This document shows positions 1 to 11,863 of a DNA stretch of 64,000 nucleotides, in pieces (positions within the stretch are counted from its first letter, which is position 1; each line of letters begins with the position of its first letter). The position numbers and the translations under genes were made by a program. The DNA lies in assembly GCF_047675955.1 (NCBI RefSeq), contig NC_132914.1:39457521-39521520 (forward strand), read 5' to 3'. The notes under the pieces were generated by a model. That model was not told the DNA's origin. It made no database searches and saw only the letters and a program-made list of their open reading frames with translations. The stretch is from Chlorocebus sabaeus. Lineage: Eukaryota; Chordata; Mammalia; Primates; Cercopithecidae.

Positions 1-379
1 AACGTGTAATCCTGATGAATATAGAACAGTAAATGATCTCTATATTTTTTATTGTATTTGTTTTGTCTTTGAAACTATCTAGAATAAAAGGTCTTACTCT
101 TCTCTAAATAAATAACAAAACTCCTTCTCTTTGGTATATGGATGAGGGTCTTAGGGACTGAAGAACTCTCATTCTTCTCCATTCACTTACGAATTTCAAG
201 TATAAAACAGAGTGCTTAAGGAAGTATAGGAGACCAATTTTCCCAAACGTTGGTAACACTTTGAGGTTACTGCCCCCTCTTGAAAATTTTTTTGTTTGCT
301 TTTATTTTGAAAGGGAAGTCTGCAGTGTAAAATGGGGTTTTACCCAAAGAGAGGTCTGGCCCTTGCCCTCAGCTTCTGG
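1..379. other. Unique AT-rich sequence, no gene seen
   Basis: No repeat family, RNA gene or splice-site-bounded open frame is recognisable here. The sequence leads into the LTR-like element that follows. Confidence 0.5.
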
Positions 380-900
380 GAGGTCATCTGTGTCATACCC
401 AGTGGACACACCTAACAGTCTTAGGTTGGAGGCTGGCCATGCCAACAAGACCAACCATGTGTTTTAAGGTGGCAGCTTTGGGTCGTATTGTGTCAGTCCA
501 CCCGGTGACCAACTTCAACCACATGGGCAGTCAGTCATTCACTCATGCCTATGTAATGAAGCCCCAGTATCCCGTGGCCACCAAGGCTCATGTGAGCTTC
601 CCTGGTTGGCAATACTCCATGTATATTGTCACACATTGATACTAGGAGGGCAATACATGCTGAGGACAACAAAACCTTCATGATTGGAACCCCCAAACTC
701 TGCTCCATAGGTCTCTTTCTTTGGCTGACTTTAACCTGTATCCTTTCCCGTAATAAACCATAACCACGAGTATTGTCAGTTTCAGTGAGTGCTGTGAGAC
801 TTTCTATTGAATTATGGAACCAGGGGATGGTTTAGGGAACCCCCTAAACTTGCAGTTGGCATCAGATGTGAGGGTGGTCCTATGGAGAACTCAGACGTTT
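380..900 (+). mobile_element. Probable solitary ERV1-type LTR (old)
   Basis: The layout is that of a class I retroviral LTR. An ATGAAGCC stretch near 556 precedes a pyrimidine-rich block ending in a CCCGTAATAAACC polyadenylation signal near 750, then a TTTCAGTGAGTGCTGTGAG block near 780 resembling the R/U5 of several ERV1 LTRs. The sequence after 850, with TTGGCATCAG, looks like the primer-binding area just inside a provirus. No gag, pol or env follows, so it looks solitary. The 5' boundary is uncertain and I cannot name the subfamily. The short open frames across it are incidental. Confidence 0.55.
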
Positions 901-2018
901 CAGTTTGGCTAACTCCCTGTAGGGAACATTAGGAGGACACAGAAGAGAACATGTTGGTGTAACTTCTGCTCTCCATTTGCCAGGAGACTTCATGCTTCTT
1001 TTATCCACTGCTTCCTCTGAATTTCAAATATCATTCATCAGGTTTTGCAGAAGGAATAACTATGTAGAACTTGCGTCCTAAAGAAAGGTGTACCTTTAGG
1101 GCACATTTACAAATATTTTCATACTTTATATGTAACTATGCCTTAGAAAAATTTACATGCAGTCTTCTAAGATATCAGAAGCAAATAAGGACACAAAACT
1201 CAAGTCAGTGCATTTGCATTAATGTAAAGAATGCAAATTTTGCCAAAATATTGGGCTAACAGTTTTTTTGTGAGTCAGAAAAAAACGTGTTTCATTTATT
1301 TCTGATTTGTTCCTTTAAAAAAAAAAGTTTTCTAGAACCTCGGAATTTAGATACATTCCTTTTTATTCTTCAAGAGACACAAAGACTACATCTTTGTGAA
1401 AGTTTAGATGTGTGTGCATGTCTGTCTTCCAAATGATTGACATTCTGGGTACAGTCAGTAACTTCCACTGAAGGTTTCTTGGGGGCAACCTTGGGCTTTT
1501 CTAGTTCATTAATCTTTTAGGTATGAAAACCTGAGACAATCCCTAAAGCTTAAACTATCATTTCCTTAAAAATTACCCTAGTGGCTATGCCAGTCAGATG
1601 TGGGTGTATCACAAATCCTAGGTCACCCAGCCCATAATTTCTTTAATATCAAAAAATAAACCAGGAAAATTAACATTGTGAACCTCCATCAATAATTTAG
1701 GCTGGAATGCAAAAGTATTTCAGCTGCATAAGTCATCTGTTATTCACTTTAAAGGCTTGAATGCAGGAGAGACTCCACCTGTAAAAAGTCTAGTTCTGAG
1801 CTTGTCCTTGACGCCAAGTTCCAGGACCTCGCACTTGAAAAGATCAGGTGAAATTCAATTATGAAGTTGTGTCTGACTTTTTGAAGTGTAAATCCATTGC
1901 ACTTGAAAATGGCAAGTGTAAAATCCATTCTTAAAAAGCACTTGACATTTTCACATACAGCTTTACAGCTATGGAAATGTGAGGAGGCTCACAAGAGATG
2001 GCCAAGAGTGGATTACAA
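901..2018. other. Unique sequence, no gene seen
   Basis: Mostly AT-rich single-copy DNA. A possible acceptor near 983 is followed by a short open stretch, but the matching donor is poor and I do not call an exon. Nothing else is recognised. Confidence 0.5.
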
Positions 2019-2156
2019 AAAAAAGAAAAAGAAAAAGAAAAGAAAAGAAAAGAAAAGAAAAGAAGGAAGGAAGGAAGGAAGGAAGGAAGGAAGGAAGGAA
2101 GGAAGGAAGGGAGGGAGGGAGGGAGGGAGGGAGGGAGGGAGGGAGGGAGGGAGGGA

Positions 2157-2211
<55 letters not shown>

Positions 2212-2284
2212 GAAGGAAGGAAGGAAGGAAGGAAGGAAGGAAGGAAGGAAGGAAGGAAGGAAGGAAGGAAGGAAGGAAGGAAGG
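2019..2284 (+). repeat. Compound polypurine microsatellite (GAAAA, GGAA, GGGA, GAAA, GGAA)
   Basis: About 265 bp with no pyrimidine on this strand, in consecutive blocks: A-rich GAAAA units, about 10 GGAA, about 13 GGGA, about 14 GAAA, then about 18 GGAA. The three overlapping open frames here encode only Lys/Arg/Glu/Gly repeats and are artefacts of the tract. Long mirror-symmetric polypurine runs can form triplex DNA and are length-polymorphic. Confidence 0.97.
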
Positions 2285-2532
2285 TTTTAATTCTTGGTCA
2301 AGAGCAGAAATCTGATTTTTAGCTCTTTGTTTTGACTAGGAAATTAGGACTTCTTTAAAAGCTCTGCTTTGTAAAACTCATCTCTATGAGTTGATTTTTT
2401 TTTTTTTTTCTGGTAATGTTTAACTTCTGGTTTATATACCTAATAGTGCATGCCTTTTCTCTTCATGAGGACTTTGCAGGTTATCTCACTGTCTTTATTC
2501 TGTACTTGCAGGTTGAAGTCATCATATACATA
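2285..2532. other. Unique sequence with a T-tract
   Basis: A run of T around 2395-2410 is the only landmark. No gene is seen. Confidence 0.5.
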
Positions 2533-2866
2533 AGGGGTTGGCAAACTTTTTCTGAAAAGGACCAGACAGTAAATATTTTTGGCTTTATGGGCCATATGGT
2601 CTCCGTCAACTCTGCTATTGTATCATGAAAGCAGTCATAGACAATATGTAAACAAATGAACTTGGCTGTCTTCCAATAAAACTTTATCTGTGAACACTGA
2701 AATTTAAATTTTATATAATGCTCATGTGCCATAAAATATTACTCTTCTTTTGATTATTCTTCAACCATTTTTTTTTTTAAATAAAAGCCATTCTTGGCTG
2801 GCAGGCTTTATAAAAACAGTCAGTGGGCTGGATTTGACCCCCAGGCCACACTTTGCCAACTCTGAT
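2533..2866 (+). mobile_element. hAT-Charlie DNA transposon relic, MER1-like
   Basis: The left end GGGGTTGGCAAACTTTTTCT and the right end ACTTTGCCAACTCTG are inverted terminal repeats. The interior has the family's GGGCCATATGGTCTC, CCAATAAAACTTTAT and GGGCTGGATTTGACCC blocks. Length (about 334 bp) fits a non-autonomous MER1B-type element. The family name is from memory; the terminal repeats are visible. It has no transposase. Confidence 0.75.
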
Positions 2867-3119
2867 ACAGATGGCAAAAATTATTTGACAAAATAAAGCA
2901 TAAATGACAATGTACATGTTCTGAAGTTTTACACAATTCTGTGGAAAGGATCTATTGGGTATCCTCAATGTCTCTAAGCACCAATAAGCCAACAAGTCCA
3001 CTTGATCCTATCAGTGGTTCAACAGGAAGTCAGAGAATCAGTGGTCCAGTCTTCCCTGATGCTCACTGGACTGCAGTGCCTCCGCCCAGGAGATGCAGCC
3101 TTATCCAAGATCTTTACAC
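2867..3119. other. Unique sequence, no gene seen
   Basis: A short spacer between two DNA-transposon relics; part of it may be diverged flank of the next MER5A-like element. Confidence 0.4.
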
Positions 3120-3575
3120 CAGCAGCAGCAGCATCACCTGGGAGGGAATTAAAAATGCAAGAAAATCAGCCTCTGCTCCCAAACTTTTGGAATCACAATC
3201 TGCATTTTAGTGAAAGAAGCCAGAACATGAAAGATCACGTATTGTATGACTTTATTTATCTGAAGCATCAAGACCAGGCAAATCCATGGCAACAGAAAGC
3301 AGATGGGTAGTGGTCAGGAGCTGAGGGCAAGGGAGGAATGAGGAGTGACTGCTTGATGGACATAGAGATTCCTTGAAGAAAAACATGTCTTGGAACTGAA
3401 TAGAGGTGATGGTTGCACAACACTGTAAACATATTAAATGCCATGGAGTTGTGCACTTTAAAATGGTTAATGATTACTTTTATGTTATGTGAATTTTACC
3501 TCTATAAAAAAATACCAAAAGAACTATACCTTAAGATCCCCAGGTGATTCACACGCACACTGAAGTGTGAGAAGC
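3120..3575 (+). mobile_element. MER5A-like hAT relic split by an L1M 3' end
   Basis: The left piece (about 3120-3210) has GCATCACCTGGGAGGG and AATCTGCATTTTA. The right piece (about 3530-3575) has AAGATCCCCAGGTGATTC and ends GTGTGAGAAGCA. Together they make one MER5A-like element. The roughly 310 bp between them is listed separately as an L1M 3' end. The order shows that the L1M inserted into the older hAT copy. Confidence 0.7.
3211..3522 (+). mobile_element. L1M 3' UTR fragment (old LINE-1)
   Basis: Shows typical L1M 3' UTR blocks: AGCCAGAACATGAAAGATCAC, ATAGAGGTGATGGTTGCAC, a GTTGTGCACTTTAAAATGG block, and the end TTTTACCTCTATAAAAAA. It is 5' truncated and inserted within MER5A. No coding potential remains. 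Confidence 0.8.
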
Positions 3576-5160
3576 AATCTCTCTACTAGATGCAGTATCA
3601 GGGATTTTCAGTCTGGCTTACAGAGACATTGGTTTTTACCATAAAGTAGCAAAACTCCACTCATTAATACTAAAGCATCTAGTATTACAATATTAATGAT
3701 TATCTAAATATTGTGGATACATTGTCTTAAATCTTTGGCATAGAAAATGTTAAAATTGCCTCACTTTTTACACTCTTTTTCCCCAAATTTTTCTACATAT
3801 TCAATAGGGAAATTGCTAATGACAATAAGCTATCAAATGTGCTTCATTCATTAAATTTGAGTTTGTGCGATTTGTTTCTTGTTCCAAAAACTGTTCCCTA
3901 GCACCACCTATTTCTTTCTATGACTTATTCCACTGTAACATTCTTTGAATTGTTTTAACTTTCACAGATTAACTCTCCAGAAGACACGTTACCCTGCTTG
4001 GTATTCAGTATATATTTTCTGGTGACAGCTTTATGGTACAATTAAATTTCATACATTTTTTCAGCCTTCCCTGAATATGCATTAGAAAGCCAGCCATCAT
4101 AATTCTAAGCCAATTGGCTTGATTTGCTTATTTAAGCCCACATCTCATAGGCCTGCTACATTTCCATACATTCCATTCCCATCTGCACTCCATCCACCTG
4201 CCCAAAGTTATTGATCATGCTGACAGTGAAGGAAACCACAGGACCTTGACAGTCAAAATATAATTTCCATTAGAAGGCCCTTTAAAAAGTACTCGGGACT
4301 TTAAGATGCCAAACGGTACAGTGATGTCAGTTTAAACCAGGTCACAGAAGAAGCTGAAAATTGATTATCAACAGCAGACTGAACCTGCGCTTTTCAAAAG
4401 TGTTATCAGCATTTACAATAAGAAATTGTTATCACAACTTGGCGTATGAGAAAAAAACCCTGATGTTTAGATGGACTAAGTAACTTAATAAGGCTCATTT
4501 GGATGCAAAAATAAATGAGCATCAAGTTAGCATTAACTTTTAATGCTTGCCATTTTATGTTAATTCACATTTTTAAATTATGGCTGATACTTTGCAATCA
4601 GTCTATGGCTAATTATATCTCCCACATGTAAATCTGATGGAATGCTGGAACCAAAGAACAACAAAAAATATCCAACAAAGACCGTATAGATTCAGAACCG
4701 TTCACGTGCCTCTGTTAACTGGAAAAATCCAGCCCGCACAGAAAACCGCAAGCTCTGAACTTCAGTCACCAGTGTTTTCCAAAGATCAAAGCTTAGCTTG
4801 CTTAACCATGAAAACCATATTGATGTATCCTGTTTGCAGGTGTTTTTCCTGATATTTTTCCGTGTAACTGATAGCTGTATCCTAAGACAAGATTTAGGTG
4901 CTGAGTAGATGCAGACTGAACTTGTAGGAAACCTCCAAGCTAAAATCATCTAAATAAGAAGGAATCAGGAGTCAAATACATTCTTTCACCTAACACCAAG
5001 AGTCTACATGCTCTTCAACTCCAGACACAAGGATTCTTCCAGTAACAAAAAGGATATCCAGATTCAATTCTTTTCATGAAGATGTATTCTAATGTACAGT
5101 CTTATCAGAAGCTTAGATTTTAGTAACACAAAAAGTAAAAACTACCATATAATGACAAGT
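3576..5160. other. Unique AT-rich sequence, no gene seen
   Basis: About 1.6 kb without a recognisable repeat, RNA gene or convincing exon. The short open frames at 4637-4852 (+) and 4692-4949 (-) overlap each other and look random. Confidence 0.5.
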
Positions 5161-5162
5161 CT

Positions 5163-5330
5163 ACCCTGAGCCAGGCGCTTTGTAAATGCTACTTTTCTTA
5201 TTCTTCACAATAACCCCTCATGAGAAAACTGAAAGTCATCTGATCAAAGTTACAAAGCTAGTAAATGATCAAAGGAGAGTTTTCTAATTTAGGAGTTAAG
5301 TAGGTCTGGGTTATTCAAATCCAGATGCAT
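5163..5330 (-). mobile_element. MIR SINE (first of two)
   Basis: Reverse-strand MIR: CCAGGCGCTTTGTAAATGCT, then ACAATAACCCCTCATGAG, then GTTACAAAGCTAGTAAATG, corresponding to the conserved MIR core. Much diverged. Confidence 0.75.
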
Positions 5331-5387
5331 ATAAAAAATATTTATGTGTTCACTAATCACTAGCTGTAAGAATCCAACTTCTGTGCT

Positions 5388-5510
5388 CCATGAATGAAGA
5401 CACCAAGGTCCAGAGAGGTTAAGCAACTTGTCTGAGTTTACACAGCCAACTAGTGGCAAATTCGGCACCAGAGCCTGTATCTTCTCTCTGCTCAGCCATC
5501 ATTTGTCCTT
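5388..5510 (-). mobile_element. MIR SINE (second)
   Basis: GTCCAGAGAGGTTAAGCAAC and TTTACACAGCCAACTAGTGG match the MIR core in reverse orientation. The core is repeated relative to the preceding copy, so this is a second insertion rather than a continuation. Confidence 0.75.
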
Positions 5511-5519
5511 CACCTCACG

Positions 5520-5690
5520 GCATAGATCTTTAACGTACATGTGAGTCACTTGGGGATCTAGTTACAATGTAGGTTCTGATTCAGTAGGCCCGGGAGGGGC
5601 CTGAAATTCTGAATTTCTATCAAACAAATAAAGTAACTATGGGGCCCAGGACCAATGCTACACACCACACTCCCATCATCACTGGTAGAA
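5520..5690 (+). mobile_element. MER5A-like hAT relic
   Basis: GTGAGTCACTTGGGGATCTA, TTCTGATTCAGTAGGCCCGG and GAGGGGCCTGAAATTCTGA follow the MER5A order. The ends are poorly preserved. Confidence 0.65.
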
Positions 5691-6108
5691 ATCAGAAACC
5701 TGGAGATGTGCTTCAGGATTTCAATTTGGAGAAATCATTATGTAAAATAATGTTTTCTGCACCACTAGAGTGACAAACTCCTCCCAATTTGCCTGGGATT
5801 TTTCCCAGTTTTAGCATTGAAAGTCCCACCTTCCGGGAAATCCCTCAATCCCTCAATCCCTGGCTAACTGAGATAGTCAATCACTGTATCCTCAACTGCT
5901 TTACATGCCATGTGTTAGTTAACACAGCATTAAATGTGGAAGAAAATACGCAACATGAGTTAGGAAGAGAGGAGGCAAAGGGTGGGAGGGCTTAAGAGAC
6001 CGAAGGCAGGGTCGGCTGCGTGAGTGTGCATTGGTACGATTTCGCAGAGACCTGAACTCAGAGGGGCTCAAGGCTCGCTTTAATGCTCTGCTACTGCTGT
6101 CTTGAAAT
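5691..6108. other. Unique sequence, no gene seen
   Basis: Contains an imperfect tandem of CCCTCAATCCCT near 5842-5860 and otherwise nothing recognised. Confidence 0.45.
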
Positions 6109-6782
6109 TCTTAATGTTTTCATTGAGATATAACTTACATACCATAAAAATCACCCTTTAAAGTGTGCAATCCATCTTTTTTTAGTATATTCAGAAGGTT
6201 GTGCAACTATCTTATTTCAGAACCCTTTCATCACTCCAGATGGAAATCCTGTACCCATTAGCAGTCACTCCCCACTCCACCCTTCCCCCAGACCCTGGAA
6301 ACCACTAATCTACTTTAGGCCTCTATAGATTTGCCAATTTGGGGCATCTCATATAAAGGTAATCTCACAACATGTGGCCTTTTGTATCTGGTTTCTCTCA
6401 CTTAGCATAATGTTTTCAGGCGTCATATGCCTTGTAGCATGTATCGGCACTTCATTACTTTTTGTTGCTGAATAATATTCCATTGTATGGATACAATGTA
6501 TACAATATCCCATTGCATAGCTATGCCACATTGTGTTTGTTCATTCATCAGTTAATGGACATGAGGTTGTTTGTACTTTGGGCTATAATAAATAATGCTA
6601 TTATGAACATCCATGTACAGGTCTTTATGTAAACATATGTTTTCAATTCTCTCAGGTCTGTACCTAAGAGCAGAATTGCTGGATCATATGGTAACTCAGT
6701 TTAGCTTCTAAGGAACTGCTGGATTCTTTTCCAAAGTGTCCACATCACTTTGCATTCCAACCAGCAGTGTATGAGAGCATGA
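6109..6782 (-). mobile_element. L1M fragment (ORF2 end and 3' UTR)
   Basis: The reverse complement of an old L1M. TTGAGATATAACTTACATACC and ACCCTTTAAAGTGTGCAAT are the 3' UTR. Further right come GCTGAATAATATTCCATTGT and GCTGGATCATATGGTAACTC from the end of ORF2. Near 6478-6520 a TATGGATACAATGTATACAAT stretch duplicates local sequence. Non-functional. Confidence 0.85.
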
Positions 6783-6842
6783 AATTCTTAATAATCTCAT
6801 TTTTCATTTCACCCTGAACCCAGCAAGTTAGGTAGCTGAGCA

Positions 6843-6874
6843 AAATAACTATAAAAGTTATTTTATAGTTATTT
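6843..6874. repeat. 14-bp perfect hairpin (AT-rich)
   Basis: AAATAACTATAAAA at 6843-6856 is followed by a 4-nt loop (GTTA) and its exact reverse complement at 6861-6874. It is visible directly in the sequence; no function is known. Confidence 0.85.
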
Positions 6875-8430
6875 ATAGAGGTACAAGCACCTCTGACCCT
6901 AGGAACCACAGTCCCTCCTTGTTTTCTACAGAGACCAAAAAAAAGGGGTGTAGGAAGAAGGGGAAGAAACCCACCCCTTTCTGACATATCTATCAGATAC
7001 CCTGGAGGAACTAAGTCAAGGTTATTCTCAGAGGAGACCTACTAAGATTTCAATTCACCGGCTTCACTAAGCCTCCCCTGCTTCCCCACCGCACCCAAGC
7101 CTTTCCCTCTGCCACTCCCGCTTGGATTCCTTCAAGTGCAAAGGAACCAAGTCTTTCATTATTCATTCAACTACCCTCTGTGATTTGCCTCCCAGGAACT
7201 GAGCTAGATGCTTGGGCTACAGCAGCTCAGAGCCCAAGGATTCACAAAGCTTGTATTTATAAAAGGCTTGAATTCAAAGGACTGGTTTGGTTTACCATAT
7301 CTATTAAAATTCATTCACATTAAATTAACATTCTGTGTATTAACAAATACAATGGATACAAAACCAATTTCTGATGGAAAAAAAAAAGTATGGAGTTCTT
7401 TAAGTCAGAAACAAGGCAGCCTGTCAAAGGGTAACAGAAAGTAAAAGGTGGAGAAAGAGAACTTTGAAACATTTTATAAATTTGCCAAGGGGTAGCCTTG
7501 TTCGCTTACATCTGGGCAGGGCTAAAACCACTCTGCTCAGTTTTGTTTTGTTTTTTTGTCTTGCCAATGCCTAGAGGCAGTACTGTCTGGCTTGATTTAT
7601 GAAGGAGATTGGAGCATATTTATTTCAATACTTCCTCTTTCCCTAAAGATTTGTTAATTGAGGTATCACCTTTCAAGAATCATTGAGTAAAACTAATATA
7701 TTACATTACATGTTTCTGATTTCCACCAGAGCAATTATTTCACAATGTGTATTAAAGGGAAGACCTCGCTCTTGAGTATGCCAAATAGAAAGCAGTTCAT
7801 TCAGAAGCAAACTAGAAGTAGTTGATTTCCCTAATTTATACACTGTAATTAGACTTTACTTCATTTCTTTATCCTATTTCTAGAAATGAAATTATAAATT
7901 TCTCCTGACAGGTTGGCACAGATTAGTTTTAAGTGCACATAATTCAGTTACCTTTGGGTTGTCTTTGGCCAGCGTTCAGCAGAAGTCCATCAGATAACTT
8001 TGTAACACCCAAGATTGTATACTTAACCCTTTTTAATATTTTAAGACAGTTACTTCATATCTAGAAAGATTATAAAATAACCTAGTAATAAATACCACAG
8101 TTTCTTGGACACAGAGAAATTTGGGAAAGTGGAAATGCCAGCCCTTAGGTATTTTTATGGTTCTGAGAGTCCAACAAAAATCAAATGATACATCTGCACA
8201 AGCCAACAATAACAAAAAGTTTATCTGCTTTTGGCAACAATTGTACCAACTCACATTCATCAGACATCTGATTGACGATCACATGTTGTTATTTAATAAA
8301 ATATTATTTATTGCTTAATAAAGTCATTTTGGAGACAAAATATCTTAAAGCCTGAGTACATGAGAGAAGTGTCTATTAAGAAACAGGTCCTTGGTATTGA
8401 AAAGTCTGGGGAAACCTGGAATAGATGATA
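6875..8430. other. Unique sequence, no gene seen
   Basis: About 1.5 kb of AT-rich DNA with short A/T runs. No repeat family or splice-supported open frame is recognised. The frames at 7208-7444 and 8121-8318 lack any coding signature. Confidence 0.5.
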
Positions 8431-8446
8431 AAACCTCAGAAAATTC

Positions 8447-8740
8447 GGGCCGGGCGCAGTGGCTCAAGCCTGTAATCCCAGCACTTTGGGAGGCCGAGAC
8501 GGGCGGATCACGAGGTCAGGAGATTGAGACCATCCTGGCTAACACGGTGAAACCCCGTCTCTACTAAAAAAATACAAAAAAACTAGTCGGGCGAGGTGGC
8601 GGGTGCCTGTAGTCCCAGCTACTCGGGAGGCTGAGGTAGGAGAATGGCGTGAAACCGGGAGGCAGAGCTTGCAGTGAGCTGAGATCCGGCCACTGCACTC
8701 CAGCCTGGGCGACAGAGGGAGACTCCGTCTAAAAAAAAAA
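8447..8740 (+). mobile_element. AluY, Old World monkey type, full length
   Basis: A complete dimeric Alu beginning GGCCGGGCGCAGTGG. Its internal RNA polymerase III A and B boxes lie in the left arm, and it ends in a short A tail. The exact 16-bp duplication AAACCTCAGAAAATTC flanks it at 8431-8446 and 8741-8756. The right arm reads TGAGATCCGGCCACTGCAC, the variant I associate with cercopithecid AluY subfamilies. The intact duplication and low divergence indicate a recent insertion. Confidence 0.97.
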
Positions 8741-8787
8741 AAACCTCAGAAAATTCTGTTCCATTTGCACCCATTGCTTTTGAATGG

Positions 8788-8889
8788 AAAGCTATTCAGC
8801 AACTTGTATTTCTTCTTTCTTATCCTTGATCACAGGTCTCCCTCCACCCTATCACTCCCACCTATGAACTAAAACCAAACACACCAGAG
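8788..8889 (+). repeat. 102-bp direct repeat, copy A
   Basis: About 88% identical to 11762-11863 by manual alignment, ungapped and in the same orientation. The best shared block is CACAGGTCTCCCTCCAC. I do not recognise it as a known repeat family. Confidence 0.8.
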
Positions 8890-8942
8890 AAATAGGATTT
8901 TCAGGGCAGGTTCTCTTTGCACATTAAACAATCAAAGTGACT

Positions 8943-9085
8943 TGTTGCCTGTCATCCCAGCCACCCAAGAACCTGAGATAGGAAGATTGCTTGAGCCTAG
9001 GAGTTCAAGGCTGCAGTGAGCTAGGATCACGCCACTGTATTCCCCACTGGGCAACAGAGTGAGATCCTGTCTCAAAACAAAAATT
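8943..9085 (+). mobile_element. Alu half-element (AluJ right arm or free monomer)
   Basis: GCCTGTCATCCCAGCCACCC through CACGCCACTGTATTCC to ACAGAGTGAGATCCTGTCTC is one Alu arm with a short A-rich end. It is clearly older than the AluY upstream. Confidence 0.8.
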
Positions 9086-9298
9086 ATTAGCATTGTTGAT
9101 ATATTTTTACGGCAACACCAGCCTAGAGTTAATCTTTGGTTGTTAGTGACAACCATTTTCTCTCTGCTAACTGGAGGGGCTTTTACCCAGCATGAAAGCC
9201 CACTAAAATCCACATGCTCCAGAGAAGGTTTGAGCAAGAACATCCCTGGTTAACATACCCCTTATCTATTGGGATGTTTGAGGAACAACCAGCTTATC

Positions 9299-10925
9299 CA
9301 ATACCATGAAAATGGCCATGCTGCCCAAAGTGCTTTATAGGTTCAATGCTATCCCCATTAAACTACCATTGACATTCTTCACAGAATTAGAAAAAACTAC
9401 TTTAAATTTCATATGAAACCAAAAAGAGAGCCCACATAGCAAAGACAATCCTAAGCAAAAAGAAAAAAGCTGGAGGTATCACGCTACCTGACTTCAAACT
9501 ATACTATAAGGCTACAGTAACAAAAACAGCACAGTACTGGTACCAAAACAGATACATAGACCAATGGAACAGAATAGAGGCCTCAGAAATAATGCCACAC
9601 ATCTACAACCATCTGACCTTCAACAAACCTGACAAAAACAAGCAATGGGGAAAGGATTCCCTATTTAATAAATGGTGTTGGGAAAATTGGCTAGCCATAT
9701 GCAGAAAACTGAAACTGGACCCCTTCCTTACAACTTATACAAAAATTAACTCAAGATGGATTAAAGATTTAAATGTAAGACCTAAAACCATAAAAACCCT
9801 AGAAGAAAACCGAGGCAATACCATTCAGGACATAGGCATGGGCAAGGACTTCATGTCTAAAACACCAAAAGCAATGGCAACAAAAGCCAAAATTGACAAA
9901 GATCTAATTAAACTAAGGAGCTTCTGCATAGCAAAAGAAACTATCACCAGAGTGAACAGTTAACCTACAAATGGGGGAAAATTTTTGCAATCTGTCCATC
10001 TGACAAAGAGCTAATATCCAGAATCTACAAGCAACTTAAACAAATTTACAAGAAAAAAACAAATAACCCCATCAAAAAGTGGGCAAAGGTTATCAACAGA
10101 TACTTTTCAAAAGAAGACATTTATGCAGCCAATAAACATTTGATAAAAAACTCATCATCACTGGTCATTAGAGAAATGCAAATCAAAACCACAATGAGAT
10201 ACCATCTCACGCCAGTTAGAATGGTGACTATTAAAAAGTCAGGAAACAACAGATGCTGGAGAGAATGTGGAGAAATTGGAACACTTTTACACTGTTGTAG
10301 GAGTGTAAATTAGTTCAACCATTGTGGAAAACAGTGTGGCGATTCCCCAAGGATCTAGAACCAGAAATACTATTTGATTCAGCAATCCCATTACTGGGTA
10401 TATAACCAAAGGATTATAAATCATTCTACTATAAAGGCACATGCACATAGATGTTTATTCCAGCACTGTTCACAATAGCAAAGACTTGGAACCAATCCAA
10501 ATGCCCATCAGTGATAGACTGGATAAAGAAAATGTGGCACGTATACACCATGGAATAGTATGCAGCCACAAAAAAGGGTGAGCTCATGTCCTTTACAGGG
10601 ACATGGATGAAGCTGGAAACCATCATTCTCAACAAAGTAACACAAGAACAGAAAACCAAACACCACATATTCTCACTTATAAGTGAGAGTTGAACAGTGA
10701 GAACACATGGACACAGGGAGGGGAACATCACACAACAAGGCCTGTTGGGGGTGAGGCCCAAGAAAGGGATAGCATTAGAAGAAATACCTAATGTAGATGA
10801 AGGGTTGATGGGTGCAGCAAACCACCATGGCACATGCATACCTATTTAACAAACCTGCACGTTCTGCACATGTACCCCAGAACTTAAAGTATAATATAAA
10901 TAAATAAATATACAAATAAATAAAA
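9299..10925 (+). mobile_element. 5'-truncated L1P/L1PA element
   Basis: Starts inside ORF2 (AATACCATGAAAATGGCC) and runs through the ORF2 C-terminus and 3' UTR to GTACCCCAGAACTTAAAGTA and an A-rich AATA tail. The ORF2 remnant contains several stops; a 123-codon frame at 9592-9963 is one surviving piece and ends prematurely. It retains the family's ACACTTTTACACTGTTG block from the cysteine-rich C-terminal region. No clear target duplication was found. Cannot encode active protein. Confidence 0.93.
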
Positions 10926-11761
10926 CTTTTTAAACACTTCCTGAACAGAGTCTTTACCAAAAGACTTCCATCATTCATTAGAAGTGAATTCTAGATCAAA
11001 CCCAGTGTTATCCTAAATTAAGTGTGAATTTGCATAGCAAAGTCAAAGAGAGATAGGAAAGAGGCAGGGATGGCCCATTCTCCCCACATAGAAAGCAAGT
11101 GAGCAATAGTTTCTTGTACTCTCTTTTAGTCAAGAGTGGATACAATAATAATGACAATAATGCACAAAACAAGTATTTCATTAATACTTTCTTTCAGAAA
11201 AAAAAAAATGAAATGCTTCATAGGATTCTGCACAAGCTAGGGTTGGTCTCTCACAGGGAGACTTAAGCTAACATAAACAAACTCACGTGGTTAACTTTGT
11301 CTGAGCTGTGTTGGGAGTAAAACAGCTTTCCTCCCTCCCAAGCCAGGGGCCTCTGGCATATGTAGCTTCAGACACTGCAGAACTAAACAGAATAGAACAA
11401 AATGGATGCTGTGATTTGTACATTCTGTTTATTTCAGTTAGTAAATATAGTTACTATGAGCCATAAATACATGTTATTCACATCCTACATTTTAAAAATA
11501 TTTTTCTTTATTCCATAGGCAATGAAAAGCTATGAAAGTTTTCTGAACACACAAATGACATTGTCGAACTTATGCATAGGAAGACAACTCTGGTGGCTGT
11601 GGGAAGGATAAACAGGATGATGGAGAGACTGAGGGGTAGCCAGATAAGGAGCTCCTTGCTAAAGATAGTGCCAGGCCAAACCAGGGTAAAGATAGAAAGC
11701 TCAAGGGGGTAATAGATAAAAGAAACATTGCAAAGAATAAAAATCTCTAGCAGTTAGTTCC
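10926..11761. other. Unique sequence, no gene seen
   Basis: No recognisable repeat or gene between the L1P tail and the second copy of the 102-bp direct repeat. Confidence 0.5.
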
Positions 11762-11863
11762 AAAGCTGTTCAGGATCCTGTGTTTCTACTTTCTTATCCC
11801 TGTTCACAGGTCTCCCTCCACCTCATCACTCCCAGCTATGAACTCAAACCAAACACACCAGAG
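11762..11863 (+). repeat. 102-bp direct repeat, copy B
   Basis: Partner of 8788-8889. The match begins with AAAGCTGTTCAGG and ends with AAACACACCAGAG. About 12 differences in 102 positions were counted by eye. Confidence 0.8.

Noticed and set aside
1897..2322. Overlapping open frames of 103-141 codons in the polypurine tract
   Set aside because: They encode only Lys/Arg/Glu/Gly runs from the microsatellite in all three frames.
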